Shown piece after piece: positions 7,990-17,546 of a DNA stretch of 64,000 bases. Numbering within the stretch: position 1 is the stretch's first letter; each line of letters opens with the position of its first letter. The stretch is from Enterobacteriaceae bacterium ESL0689 (GTDB taxonomy: Bacteria; Pseudomonadota; Gammaproteobacteria; Enterobacterales; Enterobacteriaceae), in assembly GCA_029433525.1 (NCBI GenBank), contig JAQTIF010000001.1, positions 62,001-126,000 on the forward strand, given 5' to 3'. Under the pieces are notes generated by a model, which was not told the DNA's origin, did not search any database, and worked only from the letters and a program-made list of their open reading frames with translations. A program made the position numbers and the translations under genes.

Positions 7990-10413
7990 ATGTGGATAAT
8001 TAATTTTATCGATCGCACGATGACTGCGTTTCTTAATTGGGTTTTTCTCAATCGTCTGAAAAGTGCGTTTTTGTTATTGTTACTGGTCGCTGGCTTCGTC
8101 GGCTATGGTTTGCCTCAGTTGCAACGCGACGGCCGTATAGAAGCGTTTATGTATGATGAAGATCCAGCATTATTGAAATATTACCAGCTCCGTAAGCAAT
8201 TTGGCCAGGATAATCGTATAGTCATTACCGTGACAGGTGATGATGTATTCAGCACCCCCTTTATTAAAAAGCTCGCCACACTGCATCTGACTTTACAGAA
8301 AGAGGTGCCTTATATTTCGGAAATATTCAGCCTGTATAATATTCCGTTTATTGAATATGAGAATGGCGGTCTGTATCTCGAAGAGCTGATGCGTAACGTG
8401 CTGCTTGAAGGGAAAGATCCCGCGGCACTGAAACAGCGAGTACTTTCTACCCCTCTCTATCAGAATTTCGTGATCGACAAATCCGGTAAAACAGCGGCCA
8501 TTATCATTGAGCCTTACCGCTACACCCCGAACCAACATGACTGTGTTGCCGATCCTTCGGTGGGCAAAACCTGTCGTTCCGATAGCCAGCAAAATGTTAA
8601 GCGCGAATTTCTTGCTTCGTCAGAATATTCAGAGATGGCACATAAAGTCGCCGAGATCACTCAGCGCTTTAATAGCGAGGGATTTGTTATTCATACTGCC
8701 GGCGCGCCGATCGTCAGTAATGAAATTGTCCAGATTATCTCACAGGATATGCCCCGCTTTACCATCGCCTGTATTCTGATCGCTATGTTGTCGATTGCGG
8801 TTATTTTCCGCAGCGTGATCATCACCATTGGCGCACTACTGGCTTTTGGTTGCAGTGTCTTGACCATGCTGGCTTTAATGGCAATATGCGGTGTTGCGAT
8901 TACCCCACCGACACAGTTTCTGATCCCGATGGCATTGACCATCATGCTTTGCGTGTATATCCATTTTATGCTGGCCAGTATTGAGCTCTGTAAGCCCGGT
9001 GTATCGCGTAGTTCCTTGCTGTCCCACGCTATGAAACACACCCACCATCCGATCCTGTTCAGTATCCTGACCAGTGCCGATGGTTTACTGGGCTTTTTAT
9101 CTTCCGATCTGGCACCTATCGCCGCGCTGGGTATTTTCGGGATGCTGGTCACCGTTGGCAGCTACTTTTTTGCTCTGTTCTGGGGAGCTCAGGCACTGGC
9201 TTTCCTGCCAGCACGTTATATTAATAGTGAACGCACTAACGTAGCCACCTCCCGGCGCTGGGTCGTTGCCATCGGCAGCCTCGGCATTAATCACCCACGG
9301 AAAACCATCGCCGCATTCAGCCTGGTCGTTATCGCCGTCATTTCTCAGTTGCCACAATTGCGTTTCTCCCACAATTCACTGTTATGGTTGCCTCCGGATA
9401 ACGCCGTGCGTCAGTCAACAGAGTTTATCGATAGTCATTTCAACGGTACGGTGAATATGGAGCTGATTATCATGCCACAAAAGGGCTACGATTTTCGCAG
9501 TGAACCGCTGCTGAAAGCGATACAACGCGCGGTAAAACGTGTGTATGACGAAGTCGATATTCCTATTGGCCGTCATACCAGCCTGGTCTCCTTTATGGAT
9601 GAGGTGAATGTGGCGCTGCATGATGGCGATCAGCGACAACGCACCATCCCCTCACAGGAACAAATCTGGGAACAGTTCTTACTGCTGGAAGGAGAAGGTA
9701 ACTCGACCATCATGCGCTATGCCAGTATCGACTATAGCCAGGGGCGTGTGACCTTCCTGGTGCCCTGGCTGGAAGCAACGCGCTACAGTGGCGTATCAGA
9801 GCAGGTTGACCAGATCTTCAATCAGGAGCTGGCGAATATGGCCACCGTCAACGTTACTGGTCTGATTAACTTACTGGCGAATACGTCCAGAGCCGTCCTC
9901 GACAATATGGTCAGCAGCTATCTTATTACCCTGGCGATTATCGGCGTGCTGATGTGTTATTGCCTGCGCAGTTATAGGATGGGATTCATCAGTATGATCC
10001 CTAACGTTTTGCCGTATGTCTTCGTACTGGGGATCATGGCGATAGCCGATATTCCGATGGATACCTTCACTATTCTGATTGGCGGTATCCTTACCGGTCT
10101 GATCGTCGATGAGACATTACATATGTTTTATACCTATCGCCATAATCTCATCTTACACCCGAAAGCACAGGATGCGCTGCGCGTCACCCTGGAGGAGGTC
10201 GGTAACGCTTTAATGATGACCTCCATCGTGGTGATGTTTAGCTTCTCCGTATTCCTGCTTTCACATATGAGTAATATCCGTAGCTTTGGCAGCCTGATGA
10301 TGACCGGGGTTATTTTCGCGCTGCTGGTCGATATCATCCTGATGCCTGCCATGATGATGTTACTTCCAGCCCGTCATGTGCAGCTTAAAGAGACCTCACA
10401 TGCCACAGCTTAA
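7990..10413 (+). CDS. MMPL/RND-superfamily exporter
   Basis: An 807-residue inner-membrane transporter with the RND plan of two repeats: a single membrane helix (about 20-40 and about 435-455), a large periplasmic domain, then five or so clustered helices (about 255-405 and 640-795). IAMLSIAVIFRSVIITIGALL and ILIGGILTGLIVDETLHMFY are typical transmembrane stretches of the MMPL/patched branch. It should use the proton gradient to export a hydrophobic compound. The ATG at 7990 follows AAGGATT; an ATG a few bases earlier is stopped at once by TAA. Its 3' end overlaps the start of the UbiD-like gene by 14 bp. With the LolA-like protein upstream it probably forms the export arm of the locus. Confidence 0.88.
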   Translation: MWIINFIDRTMTAFLNWVFLNRLKSAFLLLLLVAGFVGYGLPQLQRDGRIEAFMYDEDPALLKYYQLRKQFGQDNRIVITVTGDDVFSTPFIKKLATLHLTLQKEVPYISEIFSLYNIPFIEYENGGLYLEELMRNVLLEGKDPAALKQRVLSTPLYQNFVIDKSGKTAAIIIEPYRYTPNQHDCVADPSVGKTCRSDSQQNVKREFLASSEYSEMAHKVAEITQRFNSEGFVIHTAGAPIVSNEIVQIISQDMPRFTIACILIAMLSIAVIFRSVIITIGALLAFGCSVLTMLALMAICGVAITPPTQFLIPMALTIMLCVYIHFMLASIELCKPGVSRSSLLSHAMKHTHHPILFSILTSADGLLGFLSSDLAPIAALGIFGMLVTVGSYFFALFWGAQALAFLPARYINSERTNVATSRRWVVAIGSLGINHPRKTIAAFSLVVIAVISQLPQLRFSHNSLLWLPPDNAVRQSTEFIDSHFNGTVNMELIIMPQKGYDFRSEPLLKAIQRAVKRVYDEVDIPIGRHTSLVSFMDEVNVALHDGDQRQRTIPSQEQIWEQFLLLEGEGNSTIMRYASIDYSQGRVTFLVPWLEATRYSGVSEQVDQIFNQELANMATVNVTGLINLLANTSRAVLDNMVSSYLITLAIIGVLMCYCLRSYRMGFISMIPNVLPYVFVLGIMAIADIPMDTFTILIGGILTGLIVDETLHMFYTYRHNLILHPKAQDALRVTLEEVGNALMMTSIVVMFSFSVFLLSHMSNIRSFGSLMMTGVIFALLVDIILMPAMMMLLPARHVQLKETSHATA

Positions 10414-11816
10414 TCAACAAGAACATCCCACCTCACTGCGGGCTTTTCTGAGGGGCGTACCGGTCGTCGAACGCATGATAACAACGCCACGGGATACGAT
10501 TGTCGCTGATTACGTCCGGCGTTATGCCGGACCGCCCGCATGCGGACGGGCAAGCGCAGAGCCGGTTGTGCGCTATATGATCAGTGAAGAGAAACTGCCG
10601 GTGTTAATGGGCTGTTTCGGTGATGAACAGCGGGTGCGGGAAAGGATCCCGCACCTGCCGCGATATTTAACTCAGGCATCACTGCGCCAGCTTTTGGCAC
10701 ATACCGTATCACCGGAGACGATGAGTCGCCATGATATGCCGCCGGGAAACGCATACGACTGCACTCTGAAACGTCTCCCGGTACTGACACATAACCCCCG
10801 ACGATGCAGGTGCCTATATTACCCAGGGATTTATCTACGCGCGCAATCAACATGGTGAGTGTTCACTCTCGGCACACCGTTTATGGCTACTTGATGAGCG
10901 TCAGATGGGGGTATCCATTTTAGCGGGTCGACAACTGGCTATCCTGCATCAGCAGAGCTTGCAGCAGGGACGCCCGCTGGCCATCAGTATTAATATGGGT
11001 ATGCCTCCGGCAGCGGTCATTGCCTCATCACTCAGTACCGCGACACTGCCGACAGGATTAAGCAAACTGGCTTTTGCCGGTGCCCTGGCGGGAATGCCGA
11101 TTCGGCTGACGCCTTGTCTCACCCAGGATGTTGACTGTCTGGCTGACAGTGAAATTATTCTCGAAGGAAGTCTGGGCAGCGAGCTGGCTGATGAACGCCA
11201 GACAGGACGACGTTACAGTATGCCTGAATTTGCCGGTTATCCCGGTAAGGCCAACAGCCATCTGGCGGTATTTACCCTCAGCCATATCCATATTCGTCAT
11301 AGTGCCAGTTATCCGGCACTCATTGGCCCGGGACGTGAACAAGCGGTACAGTTAGGCATTGCCGGTGCGTTTAATGCCTTGCTGGGATTGCCGGAGGCGC
11401 TCACTCAGGGTATTGCTGATCTGCGTTACGCCCATGCGGGTGGCGGTATGTTATTACTGTATATCGCCCTGTATCCCGGTTTTAATCAACCTTCACATAT
11501 GCAACAAATTGCGACCGGGATTATGACACTCAATCCCTTTACCAAGCTGGTCATATTTGTCGATCAGGATATTAATCTACACGCTGATGAAGATGTGTTG
11601 TGGGCAATCACCACCCGCTGTCGGCTGGAAGCGGATTGCCATCCTCTGGCTTGCTTTGCGCAGCTGGAGATGGACCCTTCACAAAAGGCAAAGAAATGGC
11701 GGCAATCATCCCAATCTCTGGCACAAAAAGTATGGATTAATGCCACAATTCCTGATGAACTATCAACAAATTTTCAACGTGCCTACAGCGAATTAACATA
11801 CCCGACAACAGCATAG
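10400..11816 (+). pseudogene. UbiD-family decarboxylase split by a one-base frameshift
   Basis: The first frame starts at ATG 10400 and follows the UbiD family to THNP. At a run of five C (10795-10799) the family sequence continues in another frame (DDAGAYITQGFIYARN... SAHRLWLLDERQMGVSI). Removing one C would give one protein of about 470 residues. The second frame carries SAHRL, SEIILEGSLG and the GPGREQAVQLG region seen in prenyl-FMN-dependent UbiD decarboxylases. As sequenced, the first product stops at 10858 with no active site. A sequencing error in the homopolymer, slippage in vivo, or a real mutation are all possible. The gene overlaps the MMPL gene, so it belongs to that operon. Confidence 0.85.
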
Positions 11817-12514
11817 CCCCGGCTGCGCACGGTGCGAATAAAATCGACCTGTGCGCCGGCGGCCCGAATTTTATTTCTCAGACGATAAATCAATGCCACG
11901 ATCCCTCGCGAATAGATAGCGTTACTGGCATTGCATCTTTGCAATAACTCTTCCCGGCTTAAAACTTCACTTGGCGTTTTACCCAGTGCCAGCAAAATTT
12001 CAAACTCCATAGAGGTGATATCAAGAATACTATCATTGACAAACGCCTGAGCTCGCGGGATATCGATACGTAAGGTATCGTTGTTGATTTTTAGCAGGAT
12101 TTGATCGCAACTTTTCACTGCAACAGGCGATTCGGCTTTAATGTCGTTAAATCGCCGCCGCACGGCATTAATGCGCGCAATCAGTTCACGAGGTTCGAAA
12201 GGTTTAGCAACGTAATCATCGGCCCCCGTCTCCAGCCCAACCACCAGATCTACCAGCTCGGTTCTGGCCGAAATCATAATCACTGGGATGTCACACAATG
12301 GCGCAGGTAAACTGCGGATAGTGCGACAAATTTCCAGGCCATTGATACGCGGCAACATAACATCAAGCAATATCAGATCATAACTATTTGATTGTATACA
12401 CTCTAAACCTTCCTCAGGTGCATGTACGACATCAAGATCGATAGCGTACATATGCAGCACTGGCCTCATGGTTTTGCCTAACTCTACATCGTCGTCAATC
12501 ATCAAAACTCTCAT
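11783..12514 (-). CDS. OmpR-family response regulator, intact
   Basis: The 243-residue protein has a complete receiver domain (acidic pocket DDDVE at 8-12, phosphoacceptor Asp in LILLDVMLP at about 54, conserved Lys in YVAKPFEP at about 105). A winged-helix domain follows (EFEILLALGKTPSEVLSREELL... GIVALIYRLRNKI... FIRTVRSRGYAVVG). Both ends are clearly related to the truncated regulator at 583-843, so they are paralogues. It converges with and overlaps the end of the UbiD-like gene. No kinase lies beside it; the only kinase in the window is at 844-2142. I infer that it now serves that kinase and controls this locus. Confidence 0.9.
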   Translation of the reverse strand: MRVLMIDDDVELGKTMRPVLHMYAIDLDVVHAPEEGLECIQSNSYDLILLDVMLPRINGLEICRTIRSLPAPLCDIPVIMISARTELVDLVVGLETGADDYVAKPFEPRELIARINAVRRRFNDIKAESPVAVKSCDQILLKINNDTLRIDIPRAQAFVNDSILDITSMEFEILLALGKTPSEVLSREELLQRCNASNAIYSRGIVALIYRLRNKIRAAGAQVDFIRTVRSRGYAVVGYVNSL

Positions 12515-12552
12515 GCCACATATCCTTATCGCTGTGTATGTCTGATTTGATT

Positions 12553-12700
12553 TAGAGCCTGACCCATTAGACTATTTTACTTGCCATTTTGATCCTGGGC
12601 AGTGCTCGAAATCCTCACGTACTCCGTGTACGCTGCGGTTTTTCCGCGCTGTCCGGTCCAAACTGGCTACGTCAATAACGCCTACAGGGATAGGCTCTTA
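12553..12700. repeat. Dispersed ~148-bp repeat, copy 1 (near full length)
   Basis: Begins TAGAGCCTGACCCATTAG and ends with the inverted counterpart (GGGATAGGCTCTTA). The inner part carries the shared core CTCGAAATCCTCACGTACTC, then CGTGTACGCTGCGG. The same sequence, in either orientation, recurs at 17547, 32879, 33191, 43781, 51486 and 53458. There is no coding capacity, so it looks like a non-autonomous MITE-type element. Confidence 0.85.
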
Positions 12701-13178
12701 GGATGATTATTATGATAGTGCGTAACACGCAATACCATCGCAATCTTCACTAAACTCTACTATTAGTAGTTCGCATAGTAAACGAAGCTATCAGAGAAGC
12801 TATCAGAATAGAAGAAAATATCCGCCGTTTTATCAATATATACTGGCATTTATTATGCTAAATTTATCTACAGTACATATTTTAATATGAAAAAGGCTAT
12901 ATTATCACTCGAAAACGAATGAAGTGAAATCCCCCACGCGCAAAACTCCTTACGAATGACTCAGCGGAAAGGCCGTGGCGCCAGAACACCGCTTGTTTTC
13001 ATATAAAAATATACCATTAGATATCAACAACATAAAAGAGAGGGGGCTGACAGGATATTTTTTAGCAGCGAATCGACAGACTAACACACACAGACAAAAC
13101 TGTCTGTGATACAACAGCCCCGACAGAGTTAAAACGAAAATATAAAATGCGCGCTAATCCTTTATCCTCAATAACCCG
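12701..13178. other. AT-rich gap between response regulator and ETF genes
   Basis: No gene is supported here. It contains a 12-bp direct repeat (GAAGCTATCAGA, twice in a row near 12783-12807) and a small hairpin (ACAGAC/GTCTGT, near 13089-13108) downstream of the leftward ETF gene, without a clear T-tract. Promoter sequence for the leftward response regulator probably lies at its left edge beyond the repeat. Confidence 0.4.
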
Positions 13179-14111
13179 TTATAGCTTTGCTAATAACAGA
13201 GGAAGTACCTCTGCAAGATCACCCACCAGATAATGATCGGCATATTTTTTTATTATTGGTGCCTGTGGATCGCTATTAATAGCGATAATAATATTGCTAT
13301 TGCTGATTCCGGCGACATGTTGTATCGCACCGGAAATGCCACACGCCAGATATACCCGTGGTGAAATCTGTTCGCCCGTTTGCCCGATCTGATCCTGTTC
13401 GGTGAAAAAACCAGCATCGACCAGGGCGCGCGTTCCCCCTAATGCCGCCCCCAGCTTATCAGCAAGCTCACCCAGCAGCGGCCATTGTGGCTTGCTAACA
13501 CCGCGTCCTCCCCCGACAACAATCTCTGCCTGAGATAAGCGCGGGCGACAGTTTTCACTGATATGACGCACGGTGCTAACTTTTTGTACTTTACCAGCCA
13601 CTGCCGGACAATCTGTCACCGCATAGCTCATGGTGGCCATGTCACCCCCCGTGCCCTCAAATGCCTGGCGACGTAGTGTCCACACATGGTGTTCTGTCAA
13701 CGACTGGACGGTCAGCAAGGCCTGGCCAGCAAATACCGGTCGCTGACAGCTATCAGAAGATAAAATATGAGTAATATCAGTGATCATATCACAATCATGG
13801 ATTGCGGCGATTCTGGCTGCCAGCGGACGTATTGCTTTCCCTTCCAGAAATAACAGATGGCTGACATCTTTCAGCGCAGGCAGTAATGAATCCGCCATGC
13901 ACGCCAGATCATCACAGGCATGACGCTGATCAAACCAGATAACGTTCATCAAGCCGACCGGTAAGGTTAACGCTTGTGGCGCAGTCTCTTCAGCCAGAAT
14001 AACCACACTGACAGTATCAGACCAGCAGGCTAATGATTGCAACAACGTTGTTAGCGCACTCCCAGCGGTATCTTCCTGCCGTAAAATGATCGCACTATTT
14101 ATCGTTTTCAA
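13179..14111 (-). CDS. Electron transfer flavoprotein alpha subunit (EtfA/FixB family)
   Basis: The 310-residue protein ends with the ETF-alpha FAD-binding domain: AEIVVGGGRGVSKP (about 213), GAALGGTRALVDAGFF, QIGQTGEQISPRVYLACGISGAIQH and INSDPQAPIIKKYADHYLVGD. ETF carries electrons from acyl-CoA or other flavin dehydrogenases to the quinone pool. Its start overlaps the stop of the beta-subunit gene by 4 bp (ATGA), and ETF-quinone oxidoreductase follows upstream in the same operon. No acyl-CoA dehydrogenase gene is nearby, so the electron donor may be another enzyme of the locus, such as the amine-oxidase-like protein. That link is inference. Confidence 0.9.
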   Translation of the reverse strand: MKTINSAIILRQEDTAGSALTTLLQSLACWSDTVSVVILAEETAPQALTLPVGLMNVIWFDQRHACDDLACMADSLLPALKDVSHLLFLEGKAIRPLAARIAAIHDCDMITDITHILSSDSCQRPVFAGQALLTVQSLTEHHVWTLRRQAFEGTGGDMATMSYAVTDCPAVAGKVQKVSTVRHISENCRPRLSQAEIVVGGGRGVSKPQWPLLGELADKLGAALGGTRALVDAGFFTEQDQIGQTGEQISPRVYLACGISGAIQHVAGISNSNIIIAINSDPQAPIIKKYADHYLVGDLAEVLPLLLAKL

Positions 14112-14821
14112 TTTATCTCTACCTCATAATTTAGCAGTGCGACCAAATCATCCACTGAATGCAACTGCTGTGCGTTACGACGGGTAATCTGTGGCTCAAG
14201 TGACAGATAAGCCTGCGTTACCTGTGGTGCGGTTTCTGGGGTCAACCACTCCAGTGCCTGTTTACGCGACCGCAAAATAGCAGGCAATGATGCAAATCGG
14301 GGTTCCGCCAGACCAAGTTCCACGCCGAGGACGGCCGGGAGCGAAGTGACCGAATGTAACTGGTACTGTTCGCCATAACATTGCAGATGCAGTTGCTGTT
14401 GCTCCCAGCGCAAATCACTGACTGGCTGTATCTGCGGCCAGCCGAGAAAACCCGCTACCATTCCGGTCATCGCGCCGCCTTGCCAGTCGGCGGTTTGTTT
14501 ACCCAGCAACACCAGATCAACCTGCTCTTGCTGCGCCAGTCTGGCTATTTGCTTTGCTACTGCTAAAGGTTCACAGGCGTCAGTCATCTTGATGCCCAGC
14601 GCGCGATCAGCCCCCAGCGCCAGCGCCTGACGTAGAAGTGCTTCCGGCGAAGTTCCCATCGCAAACGCTAAAACCTGACCTTCGCCCTGTTGTTCCCTGA
14701 TACGTAATGCCTGCTCAAGTGCCACCGCACAAAAATCTTCCAGTTTTCCTTCGCGCACGACCGCACTGCCGCAGGCCTCGTCCCATTCGGACGCCTCACA
14801 GATACCCACTAATATTTTCAT
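14108..14821 (-). CDS. Electron transfer flavoprotein beta subunit (EtfB/FixA family)
   Basis: I start it at ATG 14821, which is preceded by GGAGGGAG and begins MKILVGICEASEWDE, the normal start of ETF-beta proteins. The open frame reaches 15085, but that part overlaps the upstream gene and has no family similarity. The 237-residue product has the AMP-binding-like core (LALGADRALGIKMTDACEP, VDLVLLGKQTADWQGGAMTG) and the SLPAVLGVELGLAEPRF segment that matches the ETF-beta recognition-loop region. It pairs with the alpha subunit to bind FAD. Confidence 0.9.
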   Translation of the reverse strand: MKILVGICEASEWDEACGSAVVREGKLEDFCAVALEQALRIREQQGEGQVLAFAMGTSPEALLRQALALGADRALGIKMTDACEPLAVAKQIARLAQQEQVDLVLLGKQTADWQGGAMTGMVAGFLGWPQIQPVSDLRWEQQQLHLQCYGEQYQLHSVTSLPAVLGVELGLAEPRFASLPAILRSRKQALEWLTPETAPQVTQAYLSLEPQITRRNAQQLHSVDDLVALLNYEVEIN

Positions 14822-14837
14822 CGTCACTCCCTCCGCC

Positions 14838-16466
14838 TTACATTTCCTGATAACGTGGACCACTTCCTCCTTCGGGGGGCGTCCAGCGTAGTGTTTGCTC
14901 CGGGTCTTTGATATCGCAGGTTTTACAATGCAGACAATTCTGACTATTGATCGTAAATACCTGACCATGATCACTGTGCTGCCAGCTGAATACATTGCCA
15001 GGACAGTAGTTGATAGCCAGTTCGCACTGTTGTGGGGTGAGCTGCTGGTGTTGCAGATGACAAGGCTGAGATGCCCGGGACTCAATTCTGCTCAAATAAA
15101 GCGAAGAGGCATAATCGAAACTTAATTCATTATCAGCCGGCACCGCGGTAAACACCGGGGTTACCGAATCGGCCCGCGAGTTCTGATAATCAGCTAATGC
15201 CGGAGGAAAACGCCAGGGGAGACGCCGCAGGCCAGGTCGCCCTGCCGTCCACCACACGACGGCTCCGGCAATCGTACCGTAGCGTTGTATCGCCGGCGTA
15301 AAATCTTGACTGGCAGTTAACTCATCCCATAGCCAGGAGTGATGTAGCGAGGTGTAAAACGCCTGTTCCAGTTGCTGATCATCAGCCGGTTGCTGCAACC
15401 AGGGATACAGCACATCTGCCGCCAGCATCGCACTTTTCATTGCCGTATGAATGCCCTTCATCCGTGCTGGATTGAGTGTTCCGGCAGCACATCCCAGTAA
15501 CATGCCGCCAGCAAAGGTCATTTTCGGCAATGCTGGCAATCCCCCTTTGGTTATTGCTCGTGCTCCGTAACTCAGCCGGGTTCCGCCTGCTAACAGCTGC
15601 TTGAGACGCGGATGATGTTTTGCGCGCTGAAAACTGAGGTAAGGGTTGAAATGGGGATTGTGGTAATCCAGATCCGCAGCCAGGCCAAGGGCCAGACGCT
15701 GTTGCGGAAGATGATAAGCAAACATCCCACCACTGACCTGTTGCTGATGTAGTGGCCAGCCAATAAAGTGCTCTACCCGTCCCTGACAATGTACGGTCGG
15801 ATCGATTTTCCAGACTTCTTTTAAGCCCAAAGAATAATGCTGCGGCCGACATCCCTTCGCTAAATCGAAATGCTCAATGGCCTGACGCGACAGAGAACCC
15901 CTTGCTCCTTCGGTCAGTAATATCTGACGTGCCAGAAAATGCATACCGGCAACAAATGTACTCCCGGGTTGCCCCTGCGGATCCCGGCCATAGTCCCCGC
16001 TCTCTACGCCACAAACTTTTCCCTGTTCATCAAAAAGCAACTGGCGACCACATACACCGGTCAGAATATCACCGCCTAACGCCGTGACTTTCTCTGCCAG
16101 CCAGCGACACAATACCGATAAATGAATTAACCGACTGCCATGATGAGAGAACACGTCAGGGATCATCAATTGAGGTATTGTCATGGCATGTCGCTCATTG
16201 ATCAGCACATGTAATTGTTCCTCTTTATCGGCAACCGGTTCACTCACGATCTCCTGTTCCCAGCCGGGCCATAGCTCATCTAATGCCCGCATATCCATAA
16301 CCGCACCGGATATTATATGCCCGCTGATCTGTTCCGCTTTTTCTAATATGCAGACGGATAAGGTTTGCTGATATTGTGCTGCTTGTTGTAATAACCTTAA
16401 TGCCGCAGTCAGACCTGTGACACCGGCACCAATAATCAGCACATCAACATGCATACTTTGCTGCAT
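14838..16466 (-). CDS. Electron transfer flavoprotein-ubiquinone oxidoreductase (ETF-QO)
   Basis: A 542-residue flavoprotein that should pass electrons from ETF to ubiquinone at the membrane. GAGVTGL at 13-19 binds FAD, GHIISGAVMD matches the family, and AGMLLGCAAGTLNPARMKGIHTAMKSA is the second flavin-contact motif. The C-terminal ferredoxin-like region retains CELAINYCPGNVFSW and NCLHCKTCDIKDP, giving four or more Cys for a 4Fe-4S cluster, so the FixC-like and FixX-like parts are fused as in ETF-QO. It lies 16 bp upstream of the beta-subunit start. The operon order is ETF-QO, ETF-beta, ETF-alpha. Confidence 0.92.
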   Translation of the reverse strand: MQQSMHVDVLIIGAGVTGLTAALRLLQQAAQYQQTLSVCILEKAEQISGHIISGAVMDMRALDELWPGWEQEIVSEPVADKEEQLHVLINERHAMTIPQLMIPDVFSHHGSRLIHLSVLCRWLAEKVTALGGDILTGVCGRQLLFDEQGKVCGVESGDYGRDPQGQPGSTFVAGMHFLARQILLTEGARGSLSRQAIEHFDLAKGCRPQHYSLGLKEVWKIDPTVHCQGRVEHFIGWPLHQQQVSGGMFAYHLPQQRLALGLAADLDYHNPHFNPYLSFQRAKHHPRLKQLLAGGTRLSYGARAITKGGLPALPKMTFAGGMLLGCAAGTLNPARMKGIHTAMKSAMLAADVLYPWLQQPADDQQLEQAFYTSLHHSWLWDELTASQDFTPAIQRYGTIAGAVVWWTAGRPGLRRLPWRFPPALADYQNSRADSVTPVFTAVPADNELSFDYASSLYLSRIESRASQPCHLQHQQLTPQQCELAINYCPGNVFSWQHSDHGQVFTINSQNCLHCKTCDIKDPEQTLRWTPPEGGSGPRYQEM

Positions 16467-16502
16467 AAAAGTGATCCTGTGCGGTAATGATATGTCGAAA
16501 TA

Positions 16503-16889
16503 TTAATAACTGGAACTGCTACCATCCGCATGCAGATTATGCGCTTCAGGGCCAATCAGTGCGGGCAGGAAAACACAGAGTAATTTCATACGGGTGGTGC
16601 CCGCCAGGACATGTTTGTCATGTTCATTGAGTGAATACAGCACACCAGGATAAATTTCATGGCGTTCGCCTGTGGCGATATTTTTGATCCAGCCTTCTCC
16701 TTCGATACAGTAGCAGCTTTCCAGATGGTTTTTGTATTCAAGTACTGATTCTGAGCCTGCATCAATAATCGTTTCGGTCACTGAGTAACCTAAGCCATCT
16801 TTTTCAATCAGATAACGACGGCTTTTCCCTGCGCCCCAGGAAATATCACGGTCTGTATTAATCAAGTCATCTAATGAACGAACTATCAT
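16503..16889 (-). CDS. ectC: Ectoine synthase-family cupin (EctC), solitary
   Basis: The chosen ATG 16889 follows AAGGAT and gives 128 residues, the normal EctC length; an upstream ATG at 16925 adds 12 residues without similarity. The cupin core reads YKNHLESCYCIEGEGWI and GVLYSLNEHDKHVL. By the numbering I recall for Paenibacillus lautus EctC, the iron ligands Glu57, Tyr85 and His93 fall at exactly these positions here. EctC closes N-acetyl-diaminobutyrate to ectoine, but ectA and ectB are not in the window. The gene lies 36 bp upstream of the ETF-QO gene in the same direction, so it may act on another substrate of the locus or on imported precursor. Confidence 0.85.
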   Translation of the reverse strand: MIVRSLDDLINTDRDISWGAGKSRRYLIEKDGLGYSVTETIIDAGSESVLEYKNHLESCYCIEGEGWIKNIATGERHEIYPGVLYSLNEHDKHVLAGTTRMKLLCVFLPALIGPEAHNLHADGSSSSY

Positions 16890-17546
16890 TTTTTCATCCT
16901 TATATATTAAAGTTAATGCCAGCATTAATTTAAATTAGCTGAACACGTTACTCTTTATATCAAATTTATATCGAAAGATGTGATGTTGTAATATTAAAAA
17001 TTATATCTATAAAGCATGAAAATCACATTTTATTTGCAAAAATATATAAGATTGAATTTTTATTTCATTAGAATAAAATAAAACTGCTATCACACCATAT
17101 CAAATGATAAATTATCGGATGAATGGACACCATTGAGAATTTTCTCATTAATAGTTGGGATCAGTAGAAATTTGTGTCGTGAAATATTAAAAATGAATTC
17201 GGTGAGTGGTGCGAAATGGCGCGCTATTATCTGCTCAACGTGCAGGGCAAAATGCCAGGATTGTTTTTCTGGATGGCCTTGTGGCATTGGACGTATAGTG
17301 TATTTTTCTGACTCCACTTGTCATATGCCACGCGCAGCATGGACGAACAACAACCCATCACCGCTATCGCCGCATCTCATTTCGTGCTGATACTCCGCCA
17401 ATTCAAGAAGGGACATAGGTGCTTGTCACGACGGTGAGTCATTGAGGCACTATATCAGAGAAGCATTTAACAGCAGGACGTCAATGGACGAATGTTTTGC
17501 ACGTAGATGCTTCGATCTTTGAGAAGGGTTGATTTATTTCGATAGT
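16890..17546. other. AT-rich non-coding region between the ectC-like gene and the T6SS island
   Basis: The first 200 bases or so are very AT-rich and should hold the leftward promoter of the ectC-ETF operon. Short open frames on both strands near 17090-17390 overlap each other and resemble nothing I know. They may be remnants of a decayed gene (one frame near 17215-17310 reads like a broken protein), but I cannot support a gene. Confidence 0.4.

Noticed and set aside
12783-12807. Two adjacent 12-bp repeats GAAGCTATCAGA
   Set aside because: Two units only, with no spacer structure; not a CRISPR or meaningful tandem array.
14822-15085. N-terminal extension of the ETF-beta frame
   Set aside because: It overlaps the ETF-QO gene; the ATG at 14821 has a strong ribosome-binding site and the family start.
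17090-17390. Opposed short frames of 75 and 85 codons
   Set aside because: They overlap each other, lack a convincing ribosome-binding site, and match no family I know; perhaps a decayed gene.
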